A stretch of DNA of 21,857 bases from an uncultured Peptoniphilus sp. (GCA_902488455.1 CABTWG010000017.1:1-21857), one strand, 5' to 3'. Counted from the stretch's first letter, positions 1 to 6,577 are shown. Made by a program: numbers and translations. The notes: a model not told the origin generated them from the letters alone.

Positions 1-57
1 GAAAGATACGAAAATTATGTTCGTATGCATTCACACTACCATCCAGTAGAAGAATAA
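1..57 (+). CDS. C-terminal end of an unidentified upstream gene (partial)
   Basis: The first 18 codons read without interruption to a TAA at 55-57 and end in a His-rich tail (HSHYHPVEE). A strong terminator follows 12 bases later, which supports this being the true end of a gene rather than a chance frame. The fragment is too short for me to assign a family. It is not an obvious AlaS C-terminus, although alaS is the usual neighbour of ireB in Bacilli. Confidence 0.45.
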   Translation, partial: ERYENYVRMHSHYHPVEE

Positions 58-69
58 TATAAAAATTTT

Positions 70-96
70 AAGGGACTAGAGATAGTCCCTTTTTTA
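70..96 (+). terminator. Intrinsic terminator of the upstream gene
   Basis: A perfect 9-bp stem (AAGGGACTA / TAGTCCCTT, 70-78 with 83-91) has a GAGA loop and runs into a T tract at 90-95. It separates the leftmost partial gene from the ireB promoter. Confidence 0.9.
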
Positions 97-171
97 TATT
101 TTTGAAAGGAAGACTCCTTATGAAATTATTATGATAAATCTATGGGAGAGATAAATTTTTAAATGAAAGTA

Positions 172-212
172 TTATCAATTATGGTGATAAATTATACTAT
201 GTATGGTATAAT
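172..212 (+). promoter_or_regulatory. Promoter of the ireB-led cluster
   Basis: An extended -10 element (TGG followed by TATAAT at 207-212) lies 17 nt downstream of a partial -35 (GTGATA, 184-189; four of six consensus bases). The predicted start near 219 leaves a leader of about 12 nt containing the GGAGGAAG ribosome binding site at 220-227. A TTATCA-N7-TGATAA inverted repeat (172-177 and 185-190) overlaps the -35 and could be an operator; this is inference. Confidence 0.7.
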
Positions 213-230
213 GGGTTATGGAGGAAGATT

Positions 231-479
231 ATGGATAAGAATCACGAAACACAAATCTTTCAAAAGCAAAATTTAGAAACTGAAAGAATTAAAAGCATTT
301 TAAAAACTGTATACGATGCTCTTAAAGAAAAAGGATACAATCCAACTGACCAAATAATTGGATATATTCTTTCTGGAGACCCAACATATATTACAGGCCA
401 TAATAATGCTAGGGCGACAATCCAAGAAGTTGAAAGAGACGAACTTCTTGAAGAACTTCTAAATAGCTATTTGAAATAG
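231..479 (+). CDS. ireB: IreB / ReoM family regulatory phosphoprotein (DUF965)
   Basis: This 82-residue protein has the family core: a KEKGYNP segment, IIGYILSGDPTYI, the NNARATIQ helix and a C-terminal ERDELLEELL. In Enterococcus IreB and Listeria ReoM the protein is phosphorylated on an N-terminal threonine by the PASTA-domain kinase; Listeria ReoM then controls ClpCP-mediated turnover of MurA and so peptidoglycan synthesis. The equivalent threonine appears to be Thr7 (ETQIF). The start is set by GGAGGAAG four bases upstream. The next gene is ruvX, as in many Firmicutes. The kinase is not in this window. Confidence 0.93.
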   Translation: MDKNHETQIFQKQNLETERIKSILKTVYDALKEKGYNPTDQIIGYILSGDPTYITGHNNARATIQEVERDELLEELLNSYLK

Positions 480-497
480 ATGTGATTTTCACATCTA
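477..497 (+). terminator. Hairpin overlapping the ireB stop codon, possible weak attenuator
   Basis: A perfect 9-bp inverted repeat (TAGATGTGA / TCACATCTA, loop TTT) contains the ireB stop codon. The following sequence is T-rich but has no clean T run, so it may only partly terminate transcription between ireB and ruvX. The inner TGTGA / TCACA arms resemble a Crp site, but the 3-nt spacer does not fit one. Confidence 0.45.
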
Positions 498-518
498 TAT
501 TTTATAATGTTTTAAATT

Positions 519-956
519 ATGAATAGGATTTTAGGACTTGATGTAGGAGATAAATACATCGGTGTTTCTATTAGTGACGCCACGTGTACGATAGCGAGTA
601 ACCTAGTAACTATCAGTAGAACATCCAACGAACAAGCTTACTGCGAGATCGAAAAGATTTTAATTGAAAATAATATTGAAAAAGTAGTAGTTGGTGTGCC
701 TATTAATATGGATGGTAGCGAAACGGTTATGAGCAAAAGAATTAGAAAATTTGCAAAGAAACTAACTCCTAAATTTGGAGTTGAAGTGATATTTCAAGAT
801 GAGAGGTTTACTTCTATTGAGGCGGAAAGAACTCTAATTAAGTCAAATGTTAGACGTGAAAACAGAAAGAAGTATATCGATCAATTAGCTGCATCTATTA
901 TTTTGCAGACTTATTTAGATAGGATGAATAATGAAAATGACGGAAAAGTTTTTTGA
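519..956 (+). CDS. ruvX: RuvX / YqgF family Holliday-junction resolvase-like RNase H fold protein
   Basis: This 145-residue RNase H-fold protein is of usual family length. It has the N-terminal LGLDVG motif (acidic Asp8), the VVGVPINMDG strand (about 57-66), the DERFTS motif (94-99) and the C-terminal DQLAA motif with Asp121, the expected third acidic residue. The family is linked to pre-16S rRNA 5' end processing and to Holliday junction resolution; I cannot tell which applies here. The ATG at 519 gives the right N-terminus, yet no Shine-Dalgarno sequence is visible before it. The 3' end overlaps the DUF1292 gene by 26 nt. The place between ireB and a DUF1292 gene matches Bacillus yrrK. Confidence 0.92.
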   Translation: MNRILGLDVGDKYIGVSISDATCTIASNLVTISRTSNEQAYCEIEKILIENNIEKVVVGVPINMDGSETVMSKRIRKFAKKLTPKFGVEVIFQDERFTSIEAERTLIKSNVRRENRKKYIDQLAASIILQTYLDRMNNENDGKVF

Positions 957-1185
957 TGAAAACGGGAATGAAGTAGAATTCGAAATTATAGGAAAATTCG
1001 AAATTGACAACAAGGCTTATGCTGTTCTTGAATCTACAGAAGATGAATCCACTTATATTTTGAGAATAAAAGAGGATAAGGACGGAGAGTATCTGGAGGG
1101 AATAGGAGACGCTGAGCTTAAAGAAGCTATTGAAGCTTACGAAGAACTATTGGAGAAGGGAAAAGAAGATGGATCTAAATGCTGA
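931..1185 (+). CDS. DUF1292 family protein (YrzB-like)
   Basis: This small acidic protein of 84 residues opens with a family-like FFDENGNEVEFEIIGKFE segment, followed by a YAVLE strand and the YILRI strand. DUF1292 proteins are common in Firmicutes directly after ruvX, and their function is not established. The gene overlaps ruvX by 26 nt and the downstream regulator gene by 17 nt, so translation is probably coupled. ATG 937 is an in-frame alternative start; AGG at 921-923 is the only ribosome binding site candidate and fits ATG 931 better. Confidence 0.85.
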   Translation: MKMTEKFFDENGNEVEFEIIGKFEIDNKAYAVLESTEDESTYILRIKEDKDGEYLEGIGDAELKEAIEAYEELLEKGKEDGSKC

Positions 1186-1621
1186 ATATGTAAAGAAAAA
1201 ATTAAAAGAGAGTGGATATAAATTCACCAACCAAAGAGTACTTGTTTATAACTCATTTATTAACAACAAAGAAAAACATCTGACTACTGAAGAAGTTTTT
1301 CGTGATGTTTCAAAGGTAGATAGCAGCATAGGTATCGCTACTGTCTATAGAACCGTTCAACTATTCTATGAAATTGGATTAATAAACCAAATTAATTTTG
1401 GCGACAATATTACTAGATATGAAATTAAATTAAATGACAAAGAACACACTCATCATCATTTAATTTGTCTAAAATGCGGAAAAGTTCAAGAAGTAAAGAT
1501 CGATTTACTCGATGAGCTTGAAGAAGAAGTAGAAAAAAATTCAAGATTTAAAATAGTAGACCATCAACTTAAATTCACTGGTTATTGCAAAGATTGTTAC
1601 AAGAAATTACAGGAGAATTAA
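1169..1621 (+). CDS. fur: Fur family transcriptional regulator
   Basis: This 150-residue metalloregulator has an N-terminal winged helix (NQR at 21-23, recognition helix GIATVYRTVQL at 55-65) and a C-terminal metal-binding dimerisation half. The HTHHH cluster is at 93-97 and two CxxC pairs are at 100/103 and 140/143, the structural zinc site. At the position that is Asp104 in Bacillus PerR this protein has Glu108, as in iron-sensing Fur, so a peroxide sensor is less likely; Fur versus Zur cannot be settled by sight. I chose ATG 1169, eight nt after GGAGAAGGG, over an in-frame ATG at 1130 that would add a non-family 13-residue tail and lie deep in the DUF1292 gene. Confidence 0.88.
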   Translation: MDLNAEYVKKKLKESGYKFTNQRVLVYNSFINNKEKHLTTEEVFRDVSKVDSSIGIATVYRTVQLFYEIGLINQINFGDNITRYEIKLNDKEHTHHHLICLKCGKVQEVKIDLLDELEEEVEKNSRFKIVDHQLKFTGYCKDCYKKLQEN

Positions 1622-1625
1622 ATTA

Positions 1626-3290
1626 ATGCAAAATAACAACAAATTAAAAATAATACCACTAGGAGGTCTGCATGAAATAGGAAAGAATATGACTGTAGTT
1701 GAATATAGAGATTCAATTATCATTATTGACTGCGGGCTTACCTTTCCGGAAGATGAAATGCTGGGAATAGATGTTGTAATTCCAGATTTCACATATTTAA
1801 TAAACAACAAAAAGAAAATTAAAGGGTTAGTCTTAACCCATGGCCACGAAGACCATATCGGAGCTATTCCATACCTATTAAAAGAGTTAGATATTCCAAT
1901 TTATGGAACTCCTCTTACTATGGGTCTATTGGAAAATAAATTAAAAGAGCATAGAATTCCTCTTTCTTGTTTAAAGGTTGTTAAACAAGGAGATAGTATC
2001 AAGCTTGGTAAATTCGAAGTTGAATGGGTAAGAGTCAATCACTCAATTCCTGATTCTTCTTCTATATATTTGAAGAGTCCAGCAGGAAATGTATTTGTAA
2101 CTGGGGACTTCAAGGTGGATTTCACACCTATTTCGGGTGAACCTATAGACCTTGCTCGTCTTGGAGAAATTGGAAAAGAAGGCGTGCTTGCTATGGTTGG
2201 AGAATCTACAAACGTACTTCGAAAAGGATACACAATGAGTGAATCCAATGTAGGAGAAACATTCAATAGAATCTTCCAAAACTTTATGAACAATAGAATC
2301 ATCATAGCTACATTTGCATCCAATGTTCACAGAGTTCAACAGATTATAAATGCTGCTGAAAAATTCGGCAGAAAAGTAATTCTATCTGGAAGATCTATGG
2401 AAACTATGATGGACACGGCTAGAAGGCTCGGATATGTAGATGTCAAGAAAAATACAATTATAGACATCAACCAAATGAAGAGATACAAACCAGAAGATAC
2501 AGTAGTTATCACTACAGGCTCACAAGGAGAGCCAATGAGTGCTCTAACCAGGATTGCCTTTGGTGAACACAGAAAGATTCAAGCTACTTCAGAGGATGTT
2601 ATCATACTATCTGCAACGCCTATTCCAGGAAATGAAAATTCAGTTGCAAAAGTAATTAACAAACTTATGGAGACAGGTGCAAAAGTTATTTACGAAGCAC
2701 TTTCTGAAATCCACGTAAGTGGTCACGCTTGTCAAGAGGAGTTAAAGATGATGCTTTCTCTTATCAAGCCTAAGTACTTTATACCTGCCCATGGAGAAGT
2801 TAGACATCTTTTAAAACATGCGGAGCTTGCTACACAAATGGGAACTGATCCATCGGATATATTTATCCTAGAAAATGGAGACGTTCTTGAATTTAACAAG
2901 GATTCTGCCGCTATAACTGGAAGTGTTCCTTCTGGAAATATATTGGTAGATGGACTTGGTATTGGTGATGTAGGAAATATTGTTCTACGTGACAGAAAGC
3001 ATCTTTCAGAAGATGGACTAATAGTTGTAGTAGTTACTATTTCTAAACAAGAAGGAAGAGTTGTAAGTGGACCAGATATTATATCCAGAGGATTTGTATA
3101 CGTCAGAGAATCTGTTGATTTAATGGACGAAGCAAGAGACATGGTTAAGAAGACTCTAGAAAAATGCGACAGAAAATCTATTTCTGACTGGTCAACACTT
3201 AAGACAAATATAAGGGAAGATTTAAGAGGATTCTTATATCACAGAACTAAGAGAAATCCAATGATCTTACCTATTATAATGGAAATTTGA
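1626..3290 (+). CDS. rnj: Ribonuclease J
   Basis: This 554-residue protein is almost the length of Bacillus RNase J1. It is a metallo-beta-lactamase/beta-CASP nuclease with the HGHEDH metal motif (72-77), His139 (NHSIPDS), Asp161 (TGDFKVD), the beta-CASP region (about 210-370) with SGHA (His367), PAHGE (His389), and a C-terminal domain. The family carries out 5'-to-3' exonuclease and endonuclease mRNA decay and rRNA maturation on two metal ions in the cytoplasm. AGGAG at 1611-1615 sits inside the end of fur, with only 4 nt between the genes. The C-terminus (about residues 460-554) looks complete. In Bacillus the equivalent place is held by mltG (yrrL), so fur and rnj look inserted into an otherwise conserved order. 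Confidence 0.95.
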   Translation: MQNNNKLKIIPLGGLHEIGKNMTVVEYRDSIIIIDCGLTFPEDEMLGIDVVIPDFTYLINNKKKIKGLVLTHGHEDHIGAIPYLLKELDIPIYGTPLTMGLLENKLKEHRIPLSCLKVVKQGDSIKLGKFEVEWVRVNHSIPDSSSIYLKSPAGNVFVTGDFKVDFTPISGEPIDLARLGEIGKEGVLAMVGESTNVLRKGYTMSESNVGETFNRIFQNFMNNRIIIATFASNVHRVQQIINAAEKFGRKVILSGRSMETMMDTARRLGYVDVKKNTIIDINQMKRYKPEDTVVITTGSQGEPMSALTRIAFGEHRKIQATSEDVIILSATPIPGNENSVAKVINKLMETGAKVIYEALSEIHVSGHACQEELKMMLSLIKPKYFIPAHGEVRHLLKHAELATQMGTDPSDIFILENGDVLEFNKDSAAITGSVPSGNILVDGLGIGDVGNIVLRDRKHLSEDGLIVVVVTISKQEGRVVSGPDIISRGFVYVRESVDLMDEARDMVKKTLEKCDRKSISDWSTLKTNIREDLRGFLYHRTKRNPMILPIIMEI

Positions 3291-3319
3291 GGAGGGACAT
3301 TTTTGTCCCTAAATTTATG
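3290..3319 (+). promoter_or_regulatory. Ribosome binding site separated from its start codon by a hairpin
   Basis: A consensus AGGAGG (3290-3295) is 21 nt from the only plausible ATG (3317), which is too far for normal initiation. Between them is AGGGACA-TTTT-TGTCCCT (3293-3310), a 7-bp stem with no T tract. Folding the six inner pairs (3294-3309) leaves GAGGA free and puts it about 7 nt from the ATG, a spacing that would work. Confidence 0.55.
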
Positions 3320-3970
3320 AGCAAAGTTAGTTACAAATATATCGAAGACTACCTAAGAAGTCTTTATAAAACTAAATCTGATCTCTTATCCGAGCTTCGA
3401 GAATATGCAGAGGAAAACCACGTTCCAATAATTGAAGAAGAGTGCGAGGAGTTCTATAATTTTCTTATAAATACGACTAAGCCAAAGAAAATCTTAGAGC
3501 TTGGAACGGCAATTGGTTATTCAGCCATCTCTTTTTCTATGAATGAGTCTGTAGAAAGGCTTGTTACAGTTGAAATAAACGAAGATATGGTTAAAATTGC
3601 AAAGAAAAATATAAAGGAATCTGGATTAGAAGATAAAATAGAAATCGTGCATTCCGATGCCTATGAATATTTGGTAGAGTCCAGTGACACTTTCGATTTT
3701 ATATTTATCGATGCTGCAAAAGGACAGTATGAAAAATACTTTGACGAAGCCATCAAGCTTTTAAATAGAGATGGAATCATCGTTTGCGATAATGTACTTT
3801 TTAGAGGAATGATTGCAAATCAAGAGCTGGTTAAGAGAAGAAAGATAACTATAGTTAAAAGACTTAGAAAATTTTTAAAAGATATAAAAGATGATGATAG
3901 ATTTTACTCTAGTATTGTTCCGATTGGAGATGGAGCTCTACTAATAAGGAGGAAATTTGAAGAAGATTGA
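3317..3970 (+). CDS. trmR: SAM-dependent O-methyltransferase, TrmR-like (tRNA 5-hydroxyuridine methyltransferase)
   Basis: This 217-residue class I methyltransferase of the COMT-like family (COG4122) has the SAM-binding motif LELGTAIGYSA (60-70), the acidic EIN after strand 2, and metal-ligand residues Asp132 (FIDAAKGQYEKYF) and Asp158-Asn159 (CDNVLFRG). Bacillus TrmR (YrrM) methylates 5-hydroxyuridine at the tRNA wobble position to 5-methoxyuridine; the same neighbours (U32 gene, udk) support that role here, though COG4122 is broad. A TTG at 3287 opens the frame earlier but would encode the ribosome binding site and hairpin, so I take ATG 3317, whose N-terminus (helix, then HVPI) fits the family. 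It overlaps the U32 gene by 14 nt. Confidence 0.82.
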   Translation: MSKVSYKYIEDYLRSLYKTKSDLLSELREYAEENHVPIIEEECEEFYNFLINTTKPKKILELGTAIGYSAISFSMNESVERLVTVEINEDMVKIAKKNIKESGLEDKIEIVHSDAYEYLVESSDTFDFIFIDAAKGQYEKYFDEAIKLLNRDGIIVCDNVLFRGMIANQELVKRRKITIVKRLRKFLKDIKDDDRFYSSIVPIGDGALLIRRKFEED

Positions 3971-5183
3971 ACTTTTAGCCCCAGCTGGGGATTTAAATAA
4001 ATTAAAAACTGCAATAGATTATGGTGCAGATGCTGTCTACTTGGGCGGAAGCTCCTTTGGTTTAAGAAAGGCATCTAAGAATTTTTCTATTGAAGAAATA
4101 AAAGAAGGAGTGGAGTATGCCCACGAAAGAGGCGCCCACGTCCATGTAACTCTAAACATTGTGCCACACAATAGTGACATAGTCGGAATAGAAGAGTATG
4201 CAAAAGAGTTAGAAGATGCAGGAGTGGATGCAGTAATAATTTCTGATCCTGGTATGTTTAGCATGGTTAAAAAAGCTGCACCAAAGCTAGATATCCATAT
4301 TTCCACCCAAGGCTCTGTAACCAATAGTGAGACTGTAAACTTCTGGAAGGCACAAGGTGCGAAGAGAGTAGTCCTAGCGAGAGAACTTTCCCTCGAAGAA
4401 ATAAAAGAAATCATTAAAAACACAGAAGGCATTGAAATCGAAACATTTTGTCATGGAGCCATGTGCATGTCCTACTCAGGAAGATGTCTGCTTTCAAACT
4501 ACATGACTGGAAGAGATGCAAACATGGGTGACTGCGCTCAACCTTGCAGGTATAAATACTACCTTGTGGAAGAGAAGAGACCTGGAGAATACTTCCCAAT
4601 AGAAGAACATGAAGAAGGCACATTCATCATGAACTCAAAAGATCTATCCATGATAGCTCATTTGGATGAACTTATAGAAGCTGGAATTGCATCTATTAAA
4701 ATAGAAGGAAGAGTAAAGAGTGATTACTATTTAGCTACCACAATCAGATCTTATAGAATGGCGATAGATGAATACTATAGTGATCCAAAAAATTATAAAT
4801 TCGATCCATACTATGAAGAAGAACTTAAAAAAGTAAGCCATAGAGATTGGACAACGGGATTTTTCTACGGAAAGGCAAAAGAAGATTCTCAAGTCTATAC
4901 AGATAATTCCTATATTCGTGGATATGACTATGTGGGAGTAGTAGAAAGTTATGACGAAGAGACGAAGATTGCAACGGTTGTACAGAAGAATAGAATATTT
5001 TCTGGAGAAGAAGTTGAAATCTTCGGACCAGGAAAGAAACATTTTACTCAAAAAATAGAAAAAATGTATGATGAAGACGACAATGAAATAGAAGTAGCGA
5101 ACAAAGCGCTACAGATATATAAATTTAAAACCACAGAACCTGTAGAAGAAAAATATATGATAAGGAGAAAATCTCAGTCATGA
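3957..5183 (+). CDS. trhP: U32 family protein, TrhP-like tRNA wobble-uridine hydroxylation factor
   Basis: This 408-residue U32 'peptidase' starts with the family hallmark ELLAPAGD and has YGADAVYLGG (22-31), the U32 signature with clustered cysteines Cys165, 170, 177, 193 and 197 (ETFCHGAMC, SGRC, GDCAQPC), the SIKIEGR motif and a small C-terminal U32_C barrel. U32 proteins next to trmR in Bacillus (YrrN/YrrO) and E. coli TrhP (YegQ) make 5-hydroxyuridine in tRNA from prephenate and are thought to carry an iron-sulphur cluster through these cysteines. A single copy is present, unlike the Bacillus pair. The start is TTG 3957, four nt after AAGGAGG; no ATG would preserve the N-terminal motif. 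It overlaps udk in an ATGA. Confidence 0.85.
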   Translation: MKKIELLAPAGDLNKLKTAIDYGADAVYLGGSSFGLRKASKNFSIEEIKEGVEYAHERGAHVHVTLNIVPHNSDIVGIEEYAKELEDAGVDAVIISDPGMFSMVKKAAPKLDIHISTQGSVTNSETVNFWKAQGAKRVVLARELSLEEIKEIIKNTEGIEIETFCHGAMCMSYSGRCLLSNYMTGRDANMGDCAQPCRYKYYLVEEKRPGEYFPIEEHEEGTFIMNSKDLSMIAHLDELIEAGIASIKIEGRVKSDYYLATTIRSYRMAIDEYYSDPKNYKFDPYYEEELKKVSHRDWTTGFFYGKAKEDSQVYTDNSYIRGYDYVGVVESYDEETKIATVVQKNRIFSGEEVEIFGPGKKHFTQKIEKMYDEDDNEIEVANKALQIYKFKTTEPVEEKYMIRRKSQS

Positions 5184-5806
5184 AAAAACCAGTTATAATC
5201 GGAATTGCAGGAGGAACAGGATCAGGCAAGAGCACGATCACAAAAGAACTTATAAAGCTAATAGACAAAGAAGATGTAACTATAATCGAGCAAGACTCAT
5301 ATTATAAAGACCAATCCGATCTTCCATTTGAAGAAAGAGTAAAGACAAATTACGACCATCCATTTGCCTTTGACAACGAACTATTAGTTCAACAACTAAA
5401 AGATTTAATAGATGGAAAATCCATAGAAAAGCCAGTCTATGATTTCTCAATTCACAATAGGACAAAGGAAACTAAAACAGTAGAGCCAAAAGATGTAATC
5501 ATCTTGGAAGGAATACTGATACTTGCTGAAAAAGAAATAAGAGACTTACTAGATATAAAAGTATTTGTCGACACAGATGCAGATGTAAGAATCATAAGAA
5601 GAATTCTAAGGGACATGAAGGATAGGGGAAGAAGTCTTGACTCAGTGATTCTTCAATATATGAGTACAGTAAGGCCTGCCCATATACAATTTGTAGAACC
5701 ATCTAAAAGGTATGCAGATATAATAATCTTGGAAGGCGGTTATAACAAGGTGGCAATAGATTTAATCCACACAAAGATAAAAGAAATTTTAAGTAAAGAA
5801 GAATAA
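5180..5806 (+). CDS. udk: Uridine kinase
   Basis: This 208-residue P-loop kinase phosphorylates uridine (and cytidine) to the monophosphate in pyrimidine salvage. Walker A is GGTGSGKST (11-19); the EQDSYYKD substrate-binding segment, the NYDHPFAFD motif, the YDFSIHNRT loop and the ILEGIL strand are all in place, as is the RRILRDMKDRGR lid. Length is normal for the family. It starts on an ATGA overlap with the U32 gene, with AAGGAG 12 nt upstream, and ends the cluster before a strong terminator. udk follows the trmR/trhP genes in Bacillus as well. Confidence 0.95.
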   Translation: MKKPVIIGIAGGTGSGKSTITKELIKLIDKEDVTIIEQDSYYKDQSDLPFEERVKTNYDHPFAFDNELLVQQLKDLIDGKSIEKPVYDFSIHNRTKETKTVEPKDVIILEGILILAEKEIRDLLDIKVFVDTDADVRIIRRILRDMKDRGRSLDSVILQYMSTVRPAHIQFVEPSKRYADIIILEGGYNKVAIDLIHTKIKEILSKEE

Positions 5807-5830
5807 TAAATATTTATTTTTTGAAACGAG

Positions 5831-5854
5831 AAGAGGCGAGAAGCCTCTTTTTTT
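5831..5854 (+). terminator. Intrinsic terminator after udk
   Basis: A 7-bp stem AAGAGGC / GCCTCTT (5831-5837 with 5843-5849), loop GAGAA, is followed by a run of seven T. It ends the ireB-udk cluster. Confidence 0.93.
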
Positions 5855-5880
5855 ATGTAAGTTGAGATTATAAATTTTGC

Positions 5881-5977
5881 TTGTAAAATTAAATTAAAAA
5901 TATAAAATTAAAATGTAAAATTAAAATGTAAAATTAAAATGTAAAATTAAAATGTAAACTTAAGATGTAAATATAAA
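5881..5977. repeat. 13-bp tandem repeat (unit ATGTAAAATTAAA)
   Basis: Three perfect copies of ATGTAAAATTAAA lie head to tail at 5913-5951, preceded by a one-mismatch copy at 5900-5912 and followed by two degenerate copies (5952-5964, 5965-5977). A further one-mismatch copy is at 5881-5893, six bases before the array. The unit has no coding potential and the array sits between two terminators. It contains only A, T and single G residues apart from one C. Confidence 0.85.
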
Positions 5978-6006
5978 ATTTAAATTTAAAAATAAATTTG
6001 GACAAT

Positions 6007-6036
6007 AAAAAAATCCTGCGCATGCAGGATCTTTTT
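6007..6036. terminator. Bidirectional terminator between the tandem repeat and the minus-strand small gene
   Basis: A 7-bp stem ATCCTGC / GCAGGAT (6013-6019 with 6024-6030) has a GCAT loop, with an A run (6007-6013) on one side and CTTTTT on the other. It can terminate transcription in either direction and lies 34 bp past the stop codon of the minus-strand small gene, so it most likely serves that gene. Confidence 0.85.
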
Positions 6037-6070
6037 AAATGGACAAAAATTAGTTTTTATTAAGGATCAA

Positions 6071-6247
6071 TTAAATATTTCTTCTGTTAACGCTCCAGAT
6101 AGAATCTGCAAGTGTGTTTTTATATTCTGTATTTAATGATGCGTTGTAAGAAAATTCCTTTGTGCTGAAGAAATATGATCTGTTAACTCTGTCTAGGCTT
6201 CTTTCGTTCTTAATATCGTTTGAATTGTTCTTTGAAAAAAATCTCAT
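6071..6247 (-). CDS. Small 58-residue protein of unknown function
   Basis: I do not recognise this protein. It starts MRFFSKNNSNDIKNERSLDR and ends in ADSIWSVNRRNI. It is hydrophilic, Asn/Ser/Arg-rich, without cysteines, a signal peptide or a membrane segment, and has aromatic clusters (YFF, EFSY). The case for a real gene rests on its signals: GGGAGG at 6261-6256 eight nt before the ATG, a promoter with TTGAAA, 17-nt spacer and TATAGT directly upstream, and a stem-loop terminator past the TAA. It stands alone, divergent from nothing, on the opposite strand to both flanking clusters. A perfect Crp-like palindrome lies about 75 nt upstream of the predicted transcription start. Confidence 0.7.
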   Translation of the reverse strand: MRFFSKNNSNDIKNERSLDRVNRSYFFSTKEFSYNASLNTEYKNTLADSIWSVNRRNI

Positions 6248-6276
6248 TTTTTATTCCTCCCTTGAATTTATCACTG

Positions 6277-6305
6277 ACTATAAAAGTCTTATCTCTTAAT
6301 TTCAA
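6277..6305 (-). promoter_or_regulatory. Promoter of the minus-strand small gene
   Basis: Read on the minus strand: -35 TTGAAA (6305-6300), a 17-nt spacer and -10 TATAGT (6282-6277). Transcription would start near 6270, leaving a leader of about 23 nt that holds the GGGAGG site. Confidence 0.7.
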
Positions 6306-6336
6306 TTTAATTATAAATGATATTGATTGTTACTTC

Positions 6337-6352
6337 TGTGACTCTAATCACA
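6337..6352. promoter_or_regulatory. Crp/Fnr-type palindrome, possible activator site
   Basis: TGTGA-CTCTAA-TCACA matches the TGTGA-N6-TCACA half-site arrangement of the Crp/Fnr family exactly. Its centre is about 75 bp upstream of the predicted start of the minus-strand small gene, in the range used by class I activators. No regulator of this family is encoded in the window, so binding is inference. Confidence 0.4.
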
Positions 6353-6577
6353 AAACTAAAAATATTTTTAAAAAAATATAAAATAATCGTGCATAATTAC
6401 ACGTTTCACAAGACTTTCACCAAAGGTTCAAAAACCTATTACAAAATAATTTTTGATAAAATATCTCGATGTAAATGATAATAGTAAAATCTATCAATGG
6501 ATAAAATATAATTTGAGTTTTAAAATGACAAATTAATTTGAAAAAATTATAAGTTATAAAAACTATCCGATAAAAAT
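6353..6577. other. AT-rich intergenic stretch with no identified feature
   Basis: I see no gene, RNA or convincing control site here. An ATGACA-17-TATAAG promoter-like pair on the + strand (6525-6553) is noted, but it would only transcribe antisense to the tRNA and is expected by chance at this composition. Confidence 0.5.

Noticed and set aside
477..497. A second Crp-like site at the end of ireB
   Set aside because: The TGTGA and TCACA arms are only 3 nt apart rather than 6, and the feature is better read as an RNA hairpin.
1130..1168. An N-terminal extension of the Fur-family protein from ATG 1130
   Set aside because: The added residues do not look like the family, and GGAGAAGGG is correctly placed for ATG 1169.
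1169..1621. PerR identity for the Fur-family gene
   Set aside because: The position equivalent to PerR Asp104 is a glutamate, as in Fur; the call stays at Fur family.
2732..3142. Long minus-strand frames inside rnj, and similar ones inside the U32, polA, DUF1538 and scfB genes
   Set aside because: They lie opposite well-recognised genes, lack ribosome binding sites and have the Ser-rich composition of reverse frames.
3287..3316. A TTG start for the O-methyltransferase that overlaps the RNase J stop
   Set aside because: The extra ten codons would translate the AGGAGG site and the hairpin, no ribosome binding site precedes the TTG, and the family N-terminus aligns with ATG 3317.
5881..5977. 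A CRISPR array
   Set aside because: The repeat unit is 13 bp with no spacers and no cas genes nearby; it is a simple tandem repeat.
6525..6553. A + strand promoter (ATGACA-17-TATAAG)
   Set aside because: It has no gene downstream, would run antisense to the tRNA, and such matches are expected by chance in very AT-rich DNA.
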